From UBA1366 sp047602575 (lineage in GTDB: Bacteria > Bacillota > Clostridia > Oscillospirales > Ruminococcaceae), in NCBI GenBank assembly GCA_047602575.1, contig JASGGY010000003.1, positions 124,001 through 188,000 of the forward strand: a stretch of 64,000 nt of DNA. The letters are read 5' to 3'. A model generated the notes under the pieces. The model saw only the letters and a list, made by a program, of their open reading frames with translations, ran no database searches and was not told where the DNA came from. A program made the translations under genes and the position numbers. Of the stretch, positions 63,737 through 64,000 are shown piece by piece; position 1 is the stretch's first letter; each line of letters begins with the position of its first letter.

Positions 63737-64000
63737 TCAATATATCCCCGGAATTAGCCGAAATCTTGTTTGGTTACAGTATTTTTCAAACTCCTGCCCA
63801 AACTGAGAAGACAATGCTTTTTCCTCAACACATATCCGAATACCGTAGCATAAAAAACAGATTACAAAAACCGCGACAACGCCCAGTATATGCCTATATG
63901 CGAATGCAACTCCCAGCAAGCTAAGCATACTTCCTGTATAAGCTGGATTACGAACAATTCGGTATAACCCTGTTTGAATCAAATGCTGATCCTGCGTAGT
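63737..64000 (-). CDS. Isoprenylcysteine methyltransferase-like membrane protein, partial
   Basis: The gene runs off the right edge; 87 C-terminal residues are visible. LYRIVRNPAYTGSMLSLLGVAFAYRHILGVVAVFVICFLCYGIRICVEEKALSSQFGQEFEKYCNQTRFRLIPGIY has the ICMT/phospholipid methyltransferase pattern (RNPxY...EE..L...FG.EY..Y), with two helices. It transfers a methyl group from SAM to a lipid-like acceptor, unknown here. It appears to be cargo upstream of trbL. Confidence 0.8.
   Translation of the reverse strand, partial: TTQDQHLIQTGLYRIVRNPAYTGSMLSLLGVAFAYRHILGVVAVFVICFLCYGIRICVEEKALSSQFGQEFEKYCNQTRFRLIPGIY

Overview
The window looks like a chromosomal segment of a spore-forming, anaerobic Gram-positive of the Clostridia, most like the Oscillospiraceae/Ruminococcaceae. 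The evidence is sporulation- and spore-linked genes (a CotH-family protein, YtaF, spore photoproduct lyase SplB), a short archaeal-type AspRS encoded with GatCAB, a BspA-like surface protein, and conjugative modules of the Tn1549/CTn type common in gut Firmicutes. I identify families by motif recognition only; no search was run.

Bases 1-22,700 are GC-rich and read as core chromosome: the end of a transglutaminase, a Crp/Fnr regulator, an Lrp regulator with an aminotransferase, ispE, a response regulator lacking its phospho-acceptor Asp, uppP, two methyltransferase-type genes, an aspS-gatB-gatA-gatC operon on the minus strand, a VTC/DUF4956/CotH operon, RNase P RNA, a GGDEF-EAL protein, and a cysteine desulfurase overlapping a TtcA-like tRNA thiolation enzyme.

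From about 22.7 kb the base composition drops and the content becomes accessory. It holds YtaF, an Imm51-like gene, a LytTR-LiaF-ABC operon, a metallophosphoesterase, a glycerol kinase-like gene, a toxin-antitoxin island (two Phd/ParE pairs and MazF beside the tail of a serine recombinase), MsrAB, and a broken sigma-like gene linked to repeated structured DNA. A decayed RTX/type I secretion operon lies behind a promoter carrying a LytTR-type direct repeat. YyaL, a tocopherol-cyclase-like gene, a Rieske FAD oxidoreductase, SplB and a large BspA-like surface protein follow. From 55 kb to the end there is a degraded integrative conjugative element: relaxase fragment, IS3-family insertion, deleted VirB4, PrgI and TrbL/VirB6. 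Its cargo (GNAT, AlkZ/YcaQ-like, KptA fragment) is flanked by a diverged duplicate of the trbL 3' end.

The most unusual signals are four. (1) A dispersed promoter-proximal repeat, four copies at three loci, forms a covarying hairpin 5-6 nt before the start codons of crp, VTC and glpK and carries a mini-ORF with conserved spacing. (2) A LytTR/AgrA-type box (9-12-9) sits exactly upstream of a TTGATT-17-TATAAT promoter for the RTX operon. (3) A two-part repeated module (a promoter-like box and a roughly 185-bp multi-hairpin element) is linked to a sigma-like gene in one copy and to mazF in the other. (4) Single-base frameshifts occur in at least seven genes, including the presumably essential gatA and gatB, which suggests residual sequencing indels as much as real decay.
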